Source of the DNA: Actinomycetes bacterium
GTDB lineage: Bacteria > Actinomycetota > Actinomycetes > Mycobacteriales > Mycobacteriaceae
DNA: 10,374 nucleotides
Assembly: GCA_023415515.1 (NCBI GenBank)
Contig: JAEZKH010000121.1
Span: 1 to 10,374 of the forward strand
Direction: 5' to 3'
Shown here in pieces: positions 1 through 6,272 of this stretch. Numbering within the stretch: position 1 is the stretch's first letter; every line of letters begins with the position of its first letter. The position numbers were made by a program, and so were the translations under genes. The notes beneath the pieces were generated by a model. The model saw only the letters and a list, made by a program, of their open reading frames with translations. It was not told the origin of the DNA and made no database searches.

Positions 1-1
1 T

Positions 2-114
2 CGAGCACTTGCACCCTGGGTCAAGTACTACAACACTCAACGCCGCCACAGCGCACTCGACGGACTACCACCCATCAGCCGACTGCAACCAACCTGATGG
101 CCGAGTACAGCTAG
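2..114 (+). pseudogene. IS481-type transposase, C-terminal remnant (window-truncated)
   Basis: Reading from base 2 gives a 31-residue tail containing YYNTQRRHSALDGLPP and ISRL, ending at a TGA at 95-97. The YYN-x-RRHSAL-G-PP pattern is the typical C-terminal end of IS481/IS3-like DDE integrase transposases. Just before that stop another frame takes over and reads TNLMAEYS to a TAG at 112-114, which resembles the usual end of actinobacterial IS481 transposases. The tail therefore seems to have suffered a small indel between the ISRL and TNLMAEYS blocks. The catalytic DDE core lies outside the window, so whether the element is otherwise intact cannot be judged. I could not define a terminal inverted repeat in the 98-146 gap. 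The family call is good; the frameshift is inferred from my memory of family C-termini. Confidence 0.7.
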
Positions 115-146
115 CTCCGCCGCCGCAGGCGCTCGGGACGGATTCC

Positions 147-677
147 TCAGCTCTGCTCGTAGGTGCCGTGGATGATCGCGCGCGCGATCGCCTGCTGGAA
201 CAGGTTGAAGCCCAGGAAGGCCGGGGTGGCGCCGTCGGGCAGGTCGAGTTTGGCCACGCCGACGGCGTGCACCACGACGTAGTAGCGGTGGACGCCGTGC
301 CCCGGCGGCGGGGCGGCGCCGATGAACCGCTTCTGACCGGCGTCGTTGGCCAAAGTCACTGCCCCGCCGGGCAATTCGCTACCATCACCGGCACCGGCCG
401 GAAGCTCGGTGACGCTGGCGGGCAGGTCGGCGACGGCCCAGTGCCAGAAGCCGGACGCCGTAGGGGCGTCGGGGTCGTAGACGGTCACGGCGAAGCTCTT
501 GGTCTCCTCGGGGAAACCCGACCAGCTCAGCTGCGGCGAGACGTCCTCGCCTCCGGCGCCCATGATGCCGCTGACCTGGGCGTTCGACCAGGTTTCGCCG
601 TCACGAAACGATTCGGACGTCAGCGTGAACGTCGGCAGCTTCGGCAAGTGGTCGTAGGTGTTGTACGGAAAAGCCAT
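147..677 (-). CDS. YbhB/YbcL family Raf kinase inhibitor-like protein (PEBP)
   Basis: A 176-residue phosphatidylethanolamine-binding-protein homologue, probably cytosolic because no signal peptide is visible. Family hallmarks are the ligand-pocket blocks DPDAPTASGFWHW (about residues 68-80) and GVHRYYV (about 128-134), plus the early SPQLSW block (47-52). Bacterial members bind small anionic or phospholipid-like ligands, but their physiological role is unsettled. I chose the ATG at 675-677 over the in-frame ATG six bases upstream because GAAAGG lies 6 nt before it and touches the upstream one. The resulting 176 aa equals the length I recall for M. tuberculosis Rv2140c (TB18.6). It starts 18 nt after the M20 peptidase stop, so the two are almost certainly co-transcribed, the same order as Rv2141c-Rv2140c. 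The family assignment is secure; the function is not. Confidence 0.93.
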   Translation of the reverse strand: MAFPYNTYDHLPKLPTFTLTSESFRDGETWSNAQVSGIMGAGGEDVSPQLSWSGFPEETKSFAVTVYDPDAPTASGFWHWAVADLPASVTELPAGAGDGSELPGGAVTLANDAGQKRFIGAAPPPGHGVHRYYVVVHAVGVAKLDLPDGATPAFLGFNLFQQAIARAIIHGTYEQS

Positions 678-695
678 GAGCATCCTTTCGCGTGG

Positions 696-2030
696 TCAGC
701 AGTGCAGGAGAAAGTGTTCGAGAACCTCGGCGCCGAACGTCAACGCGTCAACGGGTACCCGCTCGTCGACGCCGTGGAACAGCGCGGCGAAGTCGAGGTC
801 GGGCGGCAACTTCAAGGGGGCGAATCCGAAACACCGGATGCCGAGCGTGGCGAAGTGTTTCGCGTCGGTACCGCCCGACAGCATGTAGGGCACGGTGCGG
901 GCGTCGGGGTCGGAGGCCAGGATCGCGTTGTTCATCGCGTCGAGCAGGTCGCCGTCGAAACTCGTCTCGTAGGCAGGCAGGTCGGTGATCCACTCCCTGC
1001 TGACGTCCGGCCCGATGATCTCGTCGACCTCGCGCTCGAACTCGGCCAGTCGGCCGGGCAGGACGCGACAGTCCACCACCGCCTCCGCCGTCGCGGGGAT
1101 GACGTTGGCCTTGTAGCCGGCCTTCAGCATGGTCGGGTTGGCGGTGTCACGCAGGGTCGCGCCGACGATCTTGGCGATCGGCCCGAGTTTGGCGATGGCG
1201 CCTTCCAGGTCGGGTGACGTGACGTCGAACGTGTAGCCGGTCTCCTCGGCGACGGCGGTGAGGAACTGCTCGACCGAATCGGTGAGCACGACCGGAAACC
1301 GGTGACGCCCCAGCTTGGCCGTCGCCTCTGCGACGGCGGTGACGGCGTTGTTGTCGTGGACCATCGAGCCGTGACCTGCCCGCGCGCGGGCGGTGAGCCG
1401 CATCCACTTCATGGCTTTCTCGGCGGTTTCGATCAGATAGAGGGTCCGTTCACCGCCGTCGCGTCGCGGAATCGTCAGCGAGAAACCGCCGACCTCACCG
1501 ACCGCCTCCGTCACGCCGTCGAACAGGTCGGGCCGGTTCTCGACAAGCCATTTGCACCCGTACTTGCCGCCCGCCTCCTCGTCGGAGACGAAGGCGAACA
1601 CCAGGTCGCGTGGCGGCACGGCACCCGTGCGCTTGAAGGCGCGCGCCACGGCGATGATCATGCCGACCATGTCCTTCATGTCCACTGCGCCGCGACCCCA
1701 GACATAGCCGTCCTCCAGTGCACCGGAGAACGGGTGCACGCTCCAGTCCGACGCCTCGGCGGGCACGACGTCGAGGTGCCCGTGCAGCATCAGGGCCCCG
1801 CGCGAGGAGTCGGCGCCGGGCAGCCGGGCGAACACATTGGCCCGCCCTGGTGCACCTGCCTCGATGTACTCGCATTCATATCCGACCTCTTCGAGCTGCT
1901 CGACCACCCAGCGGGCGCATTCCGCCTCGCCCTTGGTGGTCTCGAGCTCACCGGTGTTGGAAGTGTCGAACCGGATCAGCGAGCGGACGAGGTCGACGAC
2001 CTCGTCGGCAGCGTTGAGAGGTTGGCTCAC
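696..2030 (-). CDS. M20 family metallopeptidase (dipeptidase/deacylase type)
   Basis: A 444-residue zinc metallohydrolase of the M20/ArgE/DapE superfamily, likely a cytosolic di/aminopeptidase or N-acyl amino acid deacylase. Metal and catalytic motifs are in order: HGHLDVVP (His and Asp about residues 85-87), WGRGAVDMKD with the bridging Asp (about 117), SDEEAGG with the Glu pair (about 151-152), the lid-domain GHGSMVHDNNAV, and the C-terminal SGGTDAKHF with the last metal His. Length fits the family and the M. tuberculosis Rv2141c homologue. The open frame extends to an ATG at 2058-2060, but I place the start at the GTG at 2028-2030 because AGGAAAGG lies 5 nt upstream of it. It is the first gene of the operon with the PEBP gene and is divergent from tRNA-Leu. 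Substrate specificity cannot be read from the sequence. Confidence 0.93.
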   Translation of the reverse strand: MSQPLNAADEVVDLVRSLIRFDTSNTGELETTKGEAECARWVVEQLEEVGYECEYIEAGAPGRANVFARLPGADSSRGALMLHGHLDVVPAEASDWSVHPFSGALEDGYVWGRGAVDMKDMVGMIIAVARAFKRTGAVPPRDLVFAFVSDEEAGGKYGCKWLVENRPDLFDGVTEAVGEVGGFSLTIPRRDGGERTLYLIETAEKAMKWMRLTARARAGHGSMVHDNNAVTAVAEATAKLGRHRFPVVLTDSVEQFLTAVAEETGYTFDVTSPDLEGAIAKLGPIAKIVGATLRDTANPTMLKAGYKANVIPATAEAVVDCRVLPGRLAEFEREVDEIIGPDVSREWITDLPAYETSFDGDLLDAMNNAILASDPDARTVPYMLSGGTDAKHFATLGIRCFGFAPLKLPPDLDFAALFHGVDERVPVDALTFGAEVLEHFLLHC

Positions 2031-2065
2031 AGTCACCTTTCCTACCACCCGGACCTCCATCGGGT

Positions 2066-2095
2066 TTGGGCCCGGGCAGCTCGATCCGATAGCCT
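2066..2095 (+). promoter_or_regulatory. Candidate promoter of tRNA-Leu
   Basis: TTGGGC (2066-2071) and TAGCCT (2090-2095) are separated by 18 nt and would start transcription near 2101, about 11 nt before the mature tRNA 5' end. The match to SigA -35/-10 elements is partial (TAnnnT is met), so this is only a plausible assignment based on position. Confidence 0.3.
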
Positions 2096-2111
2096 TAGCT
2101 GCCCAGAGCAG

Positions 2112-2197
2112 GTCCGAGTGGCGGAATGGCAGACGCGCTAGCTTGAGGTGCTAGTGCCCTATTAACGGGCGTGGGGGTTCAAGTCCCCCCTCGGACA
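2112..2197 (+). tRNA. tRNA-Leu (anticodon GAG)
   Basis: The sequence folds as a class II tRNA. The acceptor stem is GTCCGAG (2112-2118) with CTCGGAC (2190-2196) and discriminator A at 2197. The anticodon stem is CTAGC/GCTAG (2138-2142, 2150-2154) around loop TTGAGGT, giving anticodon GAG at 2145-2147. A long variable arm GCCC-TATTAAC-GGGC and a T-arm GGGGG-TTCAAGT-CCCCC follow. The long variable arm and A73 fit leucine. The 3' CCA is not encoded (CAA follows). It decodes CTC/CTT codons. The gene is divergent from the M20 peptidase operon. Confidence 0.97.
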
Positions 2198-2274
2198 CAA
2201 TTGTGATGAGTCGGCTCATGGGTTACAGACGCCCCGGCCATCGGCATGCCCACTGGGACCAGCGAAGGACCGAC

Positions 2275-2474
2275 ATGCCAGTCGAAGGCCGTGAACAGAT
2301 GCCCGTCGATGCGGATCTCGTGGACGCAGTCATGCACGGCGTGGTGTCGGCTTCAACAAGCACGACGCCGACGGTTTCGTCGCCCAGATGACCGACGATG
2401 TCGTCGTCGAACACAGCGCCGCACCCGCCGACCTGTTTCCGGTTGCGGTCGACATGAGTGGCTTGATGCGTTAA
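2275..2474 (+). pseudogene. SnoaL/NTF2-like protein remnant (frameshifted, truncated)
   Basis: An ATG at 2275, preceded by GAAGGA at 5-nt spacing, opens a frame reading MPVDADLVDAVMHGVVSA. The homology then continues in another frame from about 2343 as FNKHDADGFVAQMTDDVVVE and on to a TAA at 2472-2474. The FN-x-HDAD-x8-DDVVVE pattern is the typical helix-to-strand start of SnoaL-like polyketide-cyclase/NTF2 folds, where the small hydrophobic pocket binds a ligand. A one-base loss around 2345-2354 would restore a single frame. Even joined, the product would be about 65 residues, roughly half of a normal 120-140 residue domain, so the C-terminal half is missing. I consider it a non-functional relic; the family call rests on one short motif. 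Confidence 0.55.
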
Positions 2475-2600
2475 CTGGGTTTGATTCCGGCGCCCGGCAG
2501 CCGCGGCGAGAAAGGCATCGCCGTGGCTACACAGCAAGCTCGTACGACGCCGGTGACGAGGCCGAATTCCACTGTGCTGCAGGGAAAGTAGCTGACGATG

Positions 2601-2628
2601 CCGCCCGGAAGTGTGCAGACCCGGGCGG
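2601..2628. repeat. Perfect 8-bp inverted repeat (stem-loop) upstream of the small ORF
   Basis: CCGCCCGG (2601-2608) and CCGGGCGG (2621-2628) are exact reverse complements around a 12-nt loop. No T-run follows, so it is not a classical intrinsic terminator, although mycobacterial terminators often lack one. It lies 45 nt upstream of the start of the 48-codon gene, so it could be a 5' leader structure or a terminator of upstream transcription. Confidence 0.5.
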
Positions 2629-2673
2629 GTGGGTATCGCTGTGTGACTTCTACCGAACAGGACGGGAGATCAC

Positions 2674-2820
2674 ATGACCACGCCCGATCACGCCGAGAAC
2701 ACCGGCGACAACCTGCGCCACGCGGCCGAGGTGCAACAGCAGGCGCAGGAGAACACCGGCGCCGTGCCCGAGACCGAGCAGCAGTCCGAAAAGACACCTC
2801 TGCCCGACTTCAACACGTAG
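2674..2820 (+). CDS. Small acidic hypothetical protein (48 aa)
   Basis: A short gene that standard length cut-offs would miss. ATG at 2674 is preceded by GGGAGA at 2664-2669, and the frame ends at TAG 2818-2820. The product is very hydrophilic, rich in Glu, Gln, Asn, Thr and Ala, with no membrane segment, signal peptide or cysteine. It contains an alanine/glutamine-rich helical-looking middle (HAAEVQQQAQ) and ends TPLPDFNT, so it is probably largely disordered. Nearly all third codon positions are G or C, matching the genuine genes here and unlike the degenerate stretch just upstream, which is my main reason for calling it real. It converges on the DDN-family gene with a 21-nt gap containing the palindrome CGCCGCGGCG. 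I recognise no family; the length and Gln/Glu content only loosely recall Pup, and it lacks Pup's GGQ/GGE end. Confidence 0.65.
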   Translation: MTTPDHAENTGDNLRHAAEVQQQAQENTGAVPETEQQSEKTPLPDFNT

Positions 2821-2841
2821 ATCGAGTCGCCGCGGCGGCGG

Positions 2842-3378
2842 TCACGCGGGCGTCAGCCGCATGACCGGAATCTTCCGGTCGCCGCTACGCTCCTCGTGCA
2901 GCGCGAAGACACCGGCGAGCCGCTCTCTGGCCAGTTCGTAGAGTCGATCGCGGTCCGCCCCGTCGACCTCGCGTGCAACGAACGGGCCGCCGCGAGGACC
3001 GGTGTGCAACTCGCACTGGGGATTCGCCCGCAAGTTGTGATACCAGGCGGGGTGCTTGGAGCCCCCGTAGTTCGACGCGATCAGGACCACGTCGTCGCCG
3101 TCGGTGAAGTACGCGAGCGGGACGTCACGGCGTTCGCCGCTGCGCGCGCCCACCGACGTCAACACCACCACCGGCAACGTGGGACTGAGCGTCAACCGCC
3201 CGCGTGTCAGCTTCATCACCATCGGTTCGAACGGCATGGCCAGCCGCCGCTGAATCGCCAATGCACGCTTGCTGGCGGCGATCTGACCGCCGATCAACCA
3301 CTGCAGCCGGCGCCGCCACGGTCCGCGAGTCTGCAGGTCCACCCGGCGGATGCCGCCGATCGTGTTGTCGCCGGACAT
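2842..3378 (-). CDS. Nitroreductase/DDN-family (F420-type) deazaflavin-dependent oxidoreductase
   Basis: A 178-residue protein of the split-beta-barrel DDN family, members of which use reduced coenzyme F420 to reduce quinones or nitro compounds. Diagnostic blocks are VVLTSVGARSGERRDVPL (about residues 71-88) and ASNYGGSKHPAWYHNL (101-116), the family's cofactor-binding core, followed by ANPQCEL. The N-terminal 60 residues include a basic amphipathic helix (WRRRLQWLIGGQIAASKRAL), which in family members can associate with the membrane. The frame opens further upstream, but earlier starts would overlap the preceding gene. I chose ATG 3376-3378, 10 nt after that gene's stop, with only a weak AGGG-like site. 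It follows the secreted-protein gene in the same direction and is probably co-transcribed. The family is clear; the substrate is unknown and F420 use is inferred. Confidence 0.88.
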   Translation of the reverse strand: MSGDNTIGGIRRVDLQTRGPWRRRLQWLIGGQIAASKRALAIQRRLAMPFEPMVMKLTRGRLTLSPTLPVVVLTSVGARSGERRDVPLAYFTDGDDVVLIASNYGGSKHPAWYHNLRANPQCELHTGPRGGPFVAREVDGADRDRLYELARERLAGVFALHEERSGDRKIPVMRLTPA

Positions 3379-3388
3379 CGCTGCGGCC

Positions 3389-3679
3389 CTACTCCGACAC
3401 CACGAGTTCACCGTTCGACGACACGCAGGTCAGCACGATCGGCCTCACCTGCGCTGTGCCCGTGTAGCAGTCGTAGCCGGCGATCGTCTGGAACTTGGGG
3501 CCGCTTTCCCAGTCGTAGGCATCAACCACCCAGGCGTCCTCGCACGCCACGCCTTTCACGTCGATCTGATATCCGCTGTACGGCTCACAGGGCTGGTAGC
3601 CGGGAATCGCGCCCGCCGGCGGGGCGCAGACGATTGAGGATCCGAGGGCCGCAACCGCGGCGGCAAACACGAAGCGCAT
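3389..3679 (-). CDS. Small secreted four-cysteine hypothetical protein
   Basis: A 96-residue protein with a clear Sec signal peptide: an early Arg, a hydrophobic core FVFAAAVAALGSSIVCA, and a likely cleavage after PAGA (about residue 24) before IPGYQP. The mature part of about 72 residues has four cysteines (in PCEPYS, VACEDA, YDCYTG and LTCVSS), enough for two disulfides, and is rich in Tyr, Asp and Gly. This is the style of small exported mycobacterial proteins of unknown function. The ATG at 3677-3679 has no convincing ribosome binding site (GTCACC precedes it), so it may start at or near the transcript 5' end. The DDN-family gene follows 10 nt after its stop. I recognise no named family and infer only extracytoplasmic location. 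Confidence 0.75.
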   Translation of the reverse strand: MRFVFAAAVAALGSSIVCAPPAGAIPGYQPCEPYSGYQIDVKGVACEDAWVVDAYDWESGPKFQTIAGYDCYTGTAQVRPIVLTCVSSNGELVVSE

Positions 3680-3812
3680 GCGTCATGGTGACACGGCCGA
3701 CCGCTCTGCGCAGGTGAATGTCAGTGCACGTTGCGCATGTAGCGCTTCTCGGCAACCAAGGAGGTGCGGGGCGACGGGCGAAACGCAGCCGCGACAAGGC
3801 GCCCTGAACAGG

Positions 3813-4208
3813 TCAGGCCTCATCGGGTTTGACCGCGAGCACCGGCTTCGGGCATTCCAACAGCAGCTGCTGGGCGACGCTGCCGAGCAGCAGCTTACCC
3901 ACCGGGTTGCGGTGGCGGATCCCGATCACCAGCAGGTCGGCGTCACCGCGTTGCATGGTCGTGAGCAGTTCCTCGGCGGCGTCGACACCGACCGGCTGCG
4001 TCAGCTCGTACTCGACCCCGCAGTCGACCAGCCGTTCTTCGATATCGGCCAGCTCTGCCGGCTGAGCGAACCTGTCGTCGACGTAGGCGTCGCCCGCCGT
4101 CGAGTTCACCACGCGCAGCGAAGTGCCGCGCAGTTTGGCTTCCGCGATTCCGTGCTCGAGCGCGGCCCGACCGAACGCGTCCGCGCTGTATCCCACCACG
4201 ACCGTCAT
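3813..4208 (-). CDS. Universal stress protein (UspA family)
   Basis: A single-domain Usp of 131 residues. It begins TVVVGYSADAFGRAALEHGI, the usual first strand with the Asp-type adenine contact and first helix, and ends with DLLVIGIRHRNPVGKLLLGSVAQ and KPVLAVKP. ATP-binding Usps carry G-2x-G-9x-G(S/T). Here G96 and G109-S110 are present, but the second Gly is replaced by His99, so ATP binding may be altered. The ATG overlaps the tctA stop as ATGA (4205-4208), which points to translational coupling and makes it the fourth gene of the tct operon. Single-domain Usps beside transporters can bind or modulate the transporter (as TeaD does beside the TeaABC TRAP transporter), which is a reasonable but unproven model here. 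A 133-nt gap without a clear gene follows. Confidence 0.9.
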   Translation of the reverse strand: MTVVVGYSADAFGRAALEHGIAEAKLRGTSLRVVNSTAGDAYVDDRFAQPAELADIEERLVDCGVEYELTQPVGVDAAEELLTTMQRGDADLLVIGIRHRNPVGKLLLGSVAQQLLLECPKPVLAVKPDEA

Positions 4209-5746
4209 GACTGTGCCGCCTTCTCTTGCATGTCGCGATCGTCCTCGACGACGAGAAGCGTCTCCTCACTGCGGTGCATCAGCCGCAGCACCAACGGAAT
4301 CAGCAGCAGTATCACCATCAACGCGTAGGTGATGATCGCGACCGGTTCGGTGAACAGGCCTGACCAGTCGCCGTCGGCGAGCTGGAGCGACTGCCGCAAC
4401 TGCCGTTCGATGCGTGGGCCGAGGATGACACCGATGATCAGCGGCAGCACCGGCAACCCGAAGCGCCTCATCATCAACCCGAGAAGGCCGAACACCAGCA
4501 GCAACGCGAGGTCCAGCGGTTGGACGTTGACGGCCAGCGCGCCGAGTGCGGCGAAGAACAGGATGCCGGCATACAGATAGGGCCGCGGCGTGCGTAACAG
4601 CTTGGCCCACAGCGGCGCGAGCGGAAGGTTGAGCACCAGCAGCAGGAAGTTCCCGATGAACAGGCTGGCGATCAATGTCCAGATCAGCAGCGGTTCCTTC
4701 TCGAACAGCGTGGGACCGGGCTGGATGCCGTAGGACACGAACGCGGTCAGCATCACCGCCGCGGTGGCGTTGGTGGGCAGGCCCAGCGACAGCATCGGCA
4801 CCAAAGTGCCTGCGGCAGAAGCGTTGTTGGCCGCCTCCGGTCCCGCGACGCCTTCGATTGCGCCCTTGCCGAACTCGTCTTTGTGCTTCGACAGCCGCTT
4901 CTCGGTGATGTAGGACAAGAACGTCGGCAGCTCCGCGCCGCCCGCGGGCAGTGCGCCGAACGGGAACCCGAATGCTGTGCCGCGCAGCCACGGCTTCCAC
5001 GACCGCTTCCAGTCGCTGCGTCCCATCCACGGCCTACCGACGGGGATGACGTCGGCGGGCCGCCTGCGCAGGTGCGCAGCGACCCAGAGCGCCTCCCCGA
5101 CGGCGAAGATCGCCACCGCGACCACCACGATGTCGATCCCGTCGGACAGCTGCGGGATACCGAATGTGGCCCGAGGTTGTCCGGTGAGGAAGTCGATGCC
5201 GACGATGCCGATCGCCAGCCCCAGGAACAGCGAGATGGCGCCGCGCAGTTTGGACGCGCCGAGCACGGCGGTGACCGCGACGAGCGCGAACAGCATGATC
5301 GCCAGATACGACGGAGCACCCAGCGTGACAGCGAACCTGGAGATCGCGGGTGCGAACGTCGCCAACAGCACCGTGCCGATCGAACCGGCGACGAACGAGC
5401 CGATCGCCGCGGTCGCGAGCGCTTGGGCGGCGCGGCCCGCCTTGGCCATCTTGTTGCCTTCGATCGCGGTGATCACCGACGACGACTCGCCCGGCGTGTT
5501 CAGCAGGATCGACGTCGTCGACCCGCCGTACATGCCGCCGTAGAAGATGCCTGCGAACATGATGAACGCCGCGCTGGGGCTCACGTTGTAGGTGATAGGC
5601 AGCAGCAGTGCCACGGTCATGGCCGGGCCGATGCCGGGCAGCACACCCACCGCGGTGCCCAGGAGGACACCGATCACCGCGTACAGCAGGTTCATCGGCG
5701 TCGCGGCCTCGCCGAGGCCCTGGAGAAACCAATCGAAGTTGTTCAT
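4205..5746 (-). CDS. tctA: Tripartite tricarboxylate transporter large permease subunit TctA
   Basis: A 513-residue polytopic membrane protein with about 11-12 hydrophobic segments, the size typical of TctA. Both family repeats are visible: GVLPGIGPAMTVALLLPITY (about 34-53) with the following GGMYGGSTTSILLNTPGESS, and the second-half blocks FGALPAGGAELPTFLSY (263-279) and GAIEGVAGPEAANNASAAG (295-313). TctA forms the substrate channel and drives ion-coupled uptake with TctB and the TctC binding protein. I chose ATG 5744-5746 (MNNFDW), one base after the tctB stop, rather than an in-frame ATG inside tctB. The last 23 residues (from about 491) are a charged tail, rich in Glu and Asp and beginning HRSEET, after the final membrane segment; its end encodes the overlap with usp. 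Substrate (citrate-like or another carboxylate) is inferred from family only. Confidence 0.96.
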   Translation of the reverse strand: MNNFDWFLQGLGEAATPMNLLYAVIGVLLGTAVGVLPGIGPAMTVALLLPITYNVSPSAAFIMFAGIFYGGMYGGSTTSILLNTPGESSSVITAIEGNKMAKAGRAAQALATAAIGSFVAGSIGTVLLATFAPAISRFAVTLGAPSYLAIMLFALVAVTAVLGASKLRGAISLFLGLAIGIVGIDFLTGQPRATFGIPQLSDGIDIVVVAVAIFAVGEALWVAAHLRRRPADVIPVGRPWMGRSDWKRSWKPWLRGTAFGFPFGALPAGGAELPTFLSYITEKRLSKHKDEFGKGAIEGVAGPEAANNASAAGTLVPMLSLGLPTNATAAVMLTAFVSYGIQPGPTLFEKEPLLIWTLIASLFIGNFLLLVLNLPLAPLWAKLLRTPRPYLYAGILFFAALGALAVNVQPLDLALLLVFGLLGLMMRRFGLPVLPLIIGVILGPRIERQLRQSLQLADGDWSGLFTEPVAIITYALMVILLLIPLVLRLMHRSEETLLVVEDDRDMQEKAAQS

Positions 5747-5747
5747 C

Positions 5748-6272
5748 TCACAGAATCCCATCCAAAATGCCTGCGGGCAGCGGGATCCCGAGGCCGGAGT
5801 AGAAGGCGTAGAAGCTGCCGAGTGCCAGTACCGCGCCGATGACGATGTTGCGGACGTAGTGGCGGCTGCCGAGGATGGTCGCGGCGCCTGCGAAGAACAG
5901 ACCGCCCGCGATCACCCAGCCAAGCGGGTTGACGAGGAGGATCAGCGCGACGAACAGCCCGACGAGTAGCCCGACGGTTCGCCAGTCCCCCGGGATCGTG
6001 GGGTCGACGTCCTCACCCGCGTCGGCCTCACCGACCGAGCCCCGGGCGATGGCGACGGCGAGAGCCACTGCGAGCACGATCAGGATGGCGCCGATGGCGA
6101 TCGGAAACTGCTTGGGGCCAACGGGGTCCACTTTCGCGAAGCCCGGCTCGAGGCTGACCGCGTCGTAAATCAGGAATGCACCGACAACAACGAGCACGGC
6201 GCAGACCAGGTACTGCGCCTTGTCGACCGTTCTGGTGACCGCGTTCTCCTTCGGCTCCTCGGTCGTGGTCAT
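5748..6272 (-). CDS. tctB: Tripartite tricarboxylate transporter small membrane subunit TctB
   Basis: A 174-residue membrane protein with the four hydrophobic segments expected of TctB: YLVCAVLVVVGAFLIYDAV, FPIAIGAILIVLAVALAVAI, VGLLVGLFVALILLV running into LGWVIAGGLFFAGAA, and NIVIGAVLALGSFYAFYSGL. GPKQFP before the second segment and the LGWVIAGGLFF block are typical of the family. An acidic loop (VGEADAGEDVDPTIPGDW) separates segments two and three, and a charged cytosolic N-terminus precedes the first. The ATG at 6270-6272 overlaps the tctC stop as ATGA; the frame is open further upstream only as a shadow within tctC. It probably stabilises TctA in the membrane. Confidence is high because of position between tctC and tctA as well as topology. 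Confidence 0.94.
   Translation of the reverse strand: MTTTEEPKENAVTRTVDKAQYLVCAVLVVVGAFLIYDAVSLEPGFAKVDPVGPKQFPIAIGAILIVLAVALAVAIARGSVGEADAGEDVDPTIPGDWRTVGLLVGLFVALILLVNPLGWVIAGGLFFAGAATILGSRHYVRNIVIGAVLALGSFYAFYSGLGIPLPAGILDGIL

Larger units (their letters stand above)
2198..2673. other. Decayed intergenic stretch after the tRNA
   Basis: These 476 bases hold no intact gene that I can support. The first part contains a frameshifted SnoaL-like remnant (separate entry). The part from 2475 to 2600 shows no domain I recognise in any frame and lacks the strong G/C third-position bias of neighbouring genes. A stem-loop (separate entry) and the ribosome binding site of the 48-codon gene (GGGAGA at 2664-2669) lie at the right end. 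Lying directly downstream of a tRNA gene, the stretch could be an old insertion scar, but I see no repeat of the tRNA 3' end nearby that would mark an attachment site. Confidence 0.5.

Noticed and set aside
9..1217. A 402-codon plus-strand open frame over the PEBP and M20 genes
   Set aside because: It is antisense to two clearly homologous genes, shows no domain and arises from the high GC content, which removes stops in shadow frames.
2206..2219. ATGAG-TCGG-CTCAT inverted repeat just after tRNA-Leu as a terminator
   Set aside because: The 5-bp stem is weak and is not followed by a T-run.
2246..2677. A 143-codon plus-strand frame whose stop overlaps the start of the 48-codon gene as ATGA
   Set aside because: The first half is a shadow of the SnoaL relic and very Arg-rich; the second half has only moderate G/C at third positions and no recognised motif. 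The overlap is probably coincidental.
2821..2841. Palindrome CGCCGCGGCG between the convergent small gene and the DDN-family gene as a bidirectional terminator
   Set aside because: The 10-bp palindrome has no loop and no T-run; such GC palindromes are common in this base composition.
3680..3812. A short minus-strand reading AEKRYMRNVH ending in TGA in the gap between usp and the secreted-protein gene
   Set aside because: There is no suitable start codon with a ribosome binding site apart from a poor TTG, and the preceding residues look non-coding.
4205..4275. The TctA C-terminal tail reads TLLVVEDDRDMQ, resembling the first strand of a response-regulator receiver domain
   Set aside because: Only about a dozen residues match and nothing else of a receiver follows before the stop, so the likeness is most likely chance in an acidic tail.
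4883..5842. A 319-codon plus-strand open frame antisense to tctA
   Set aside because: Composition is Arg/Asp/Gln-rich shadow sequence; tctA on the other strand has unmistakable family motifs.
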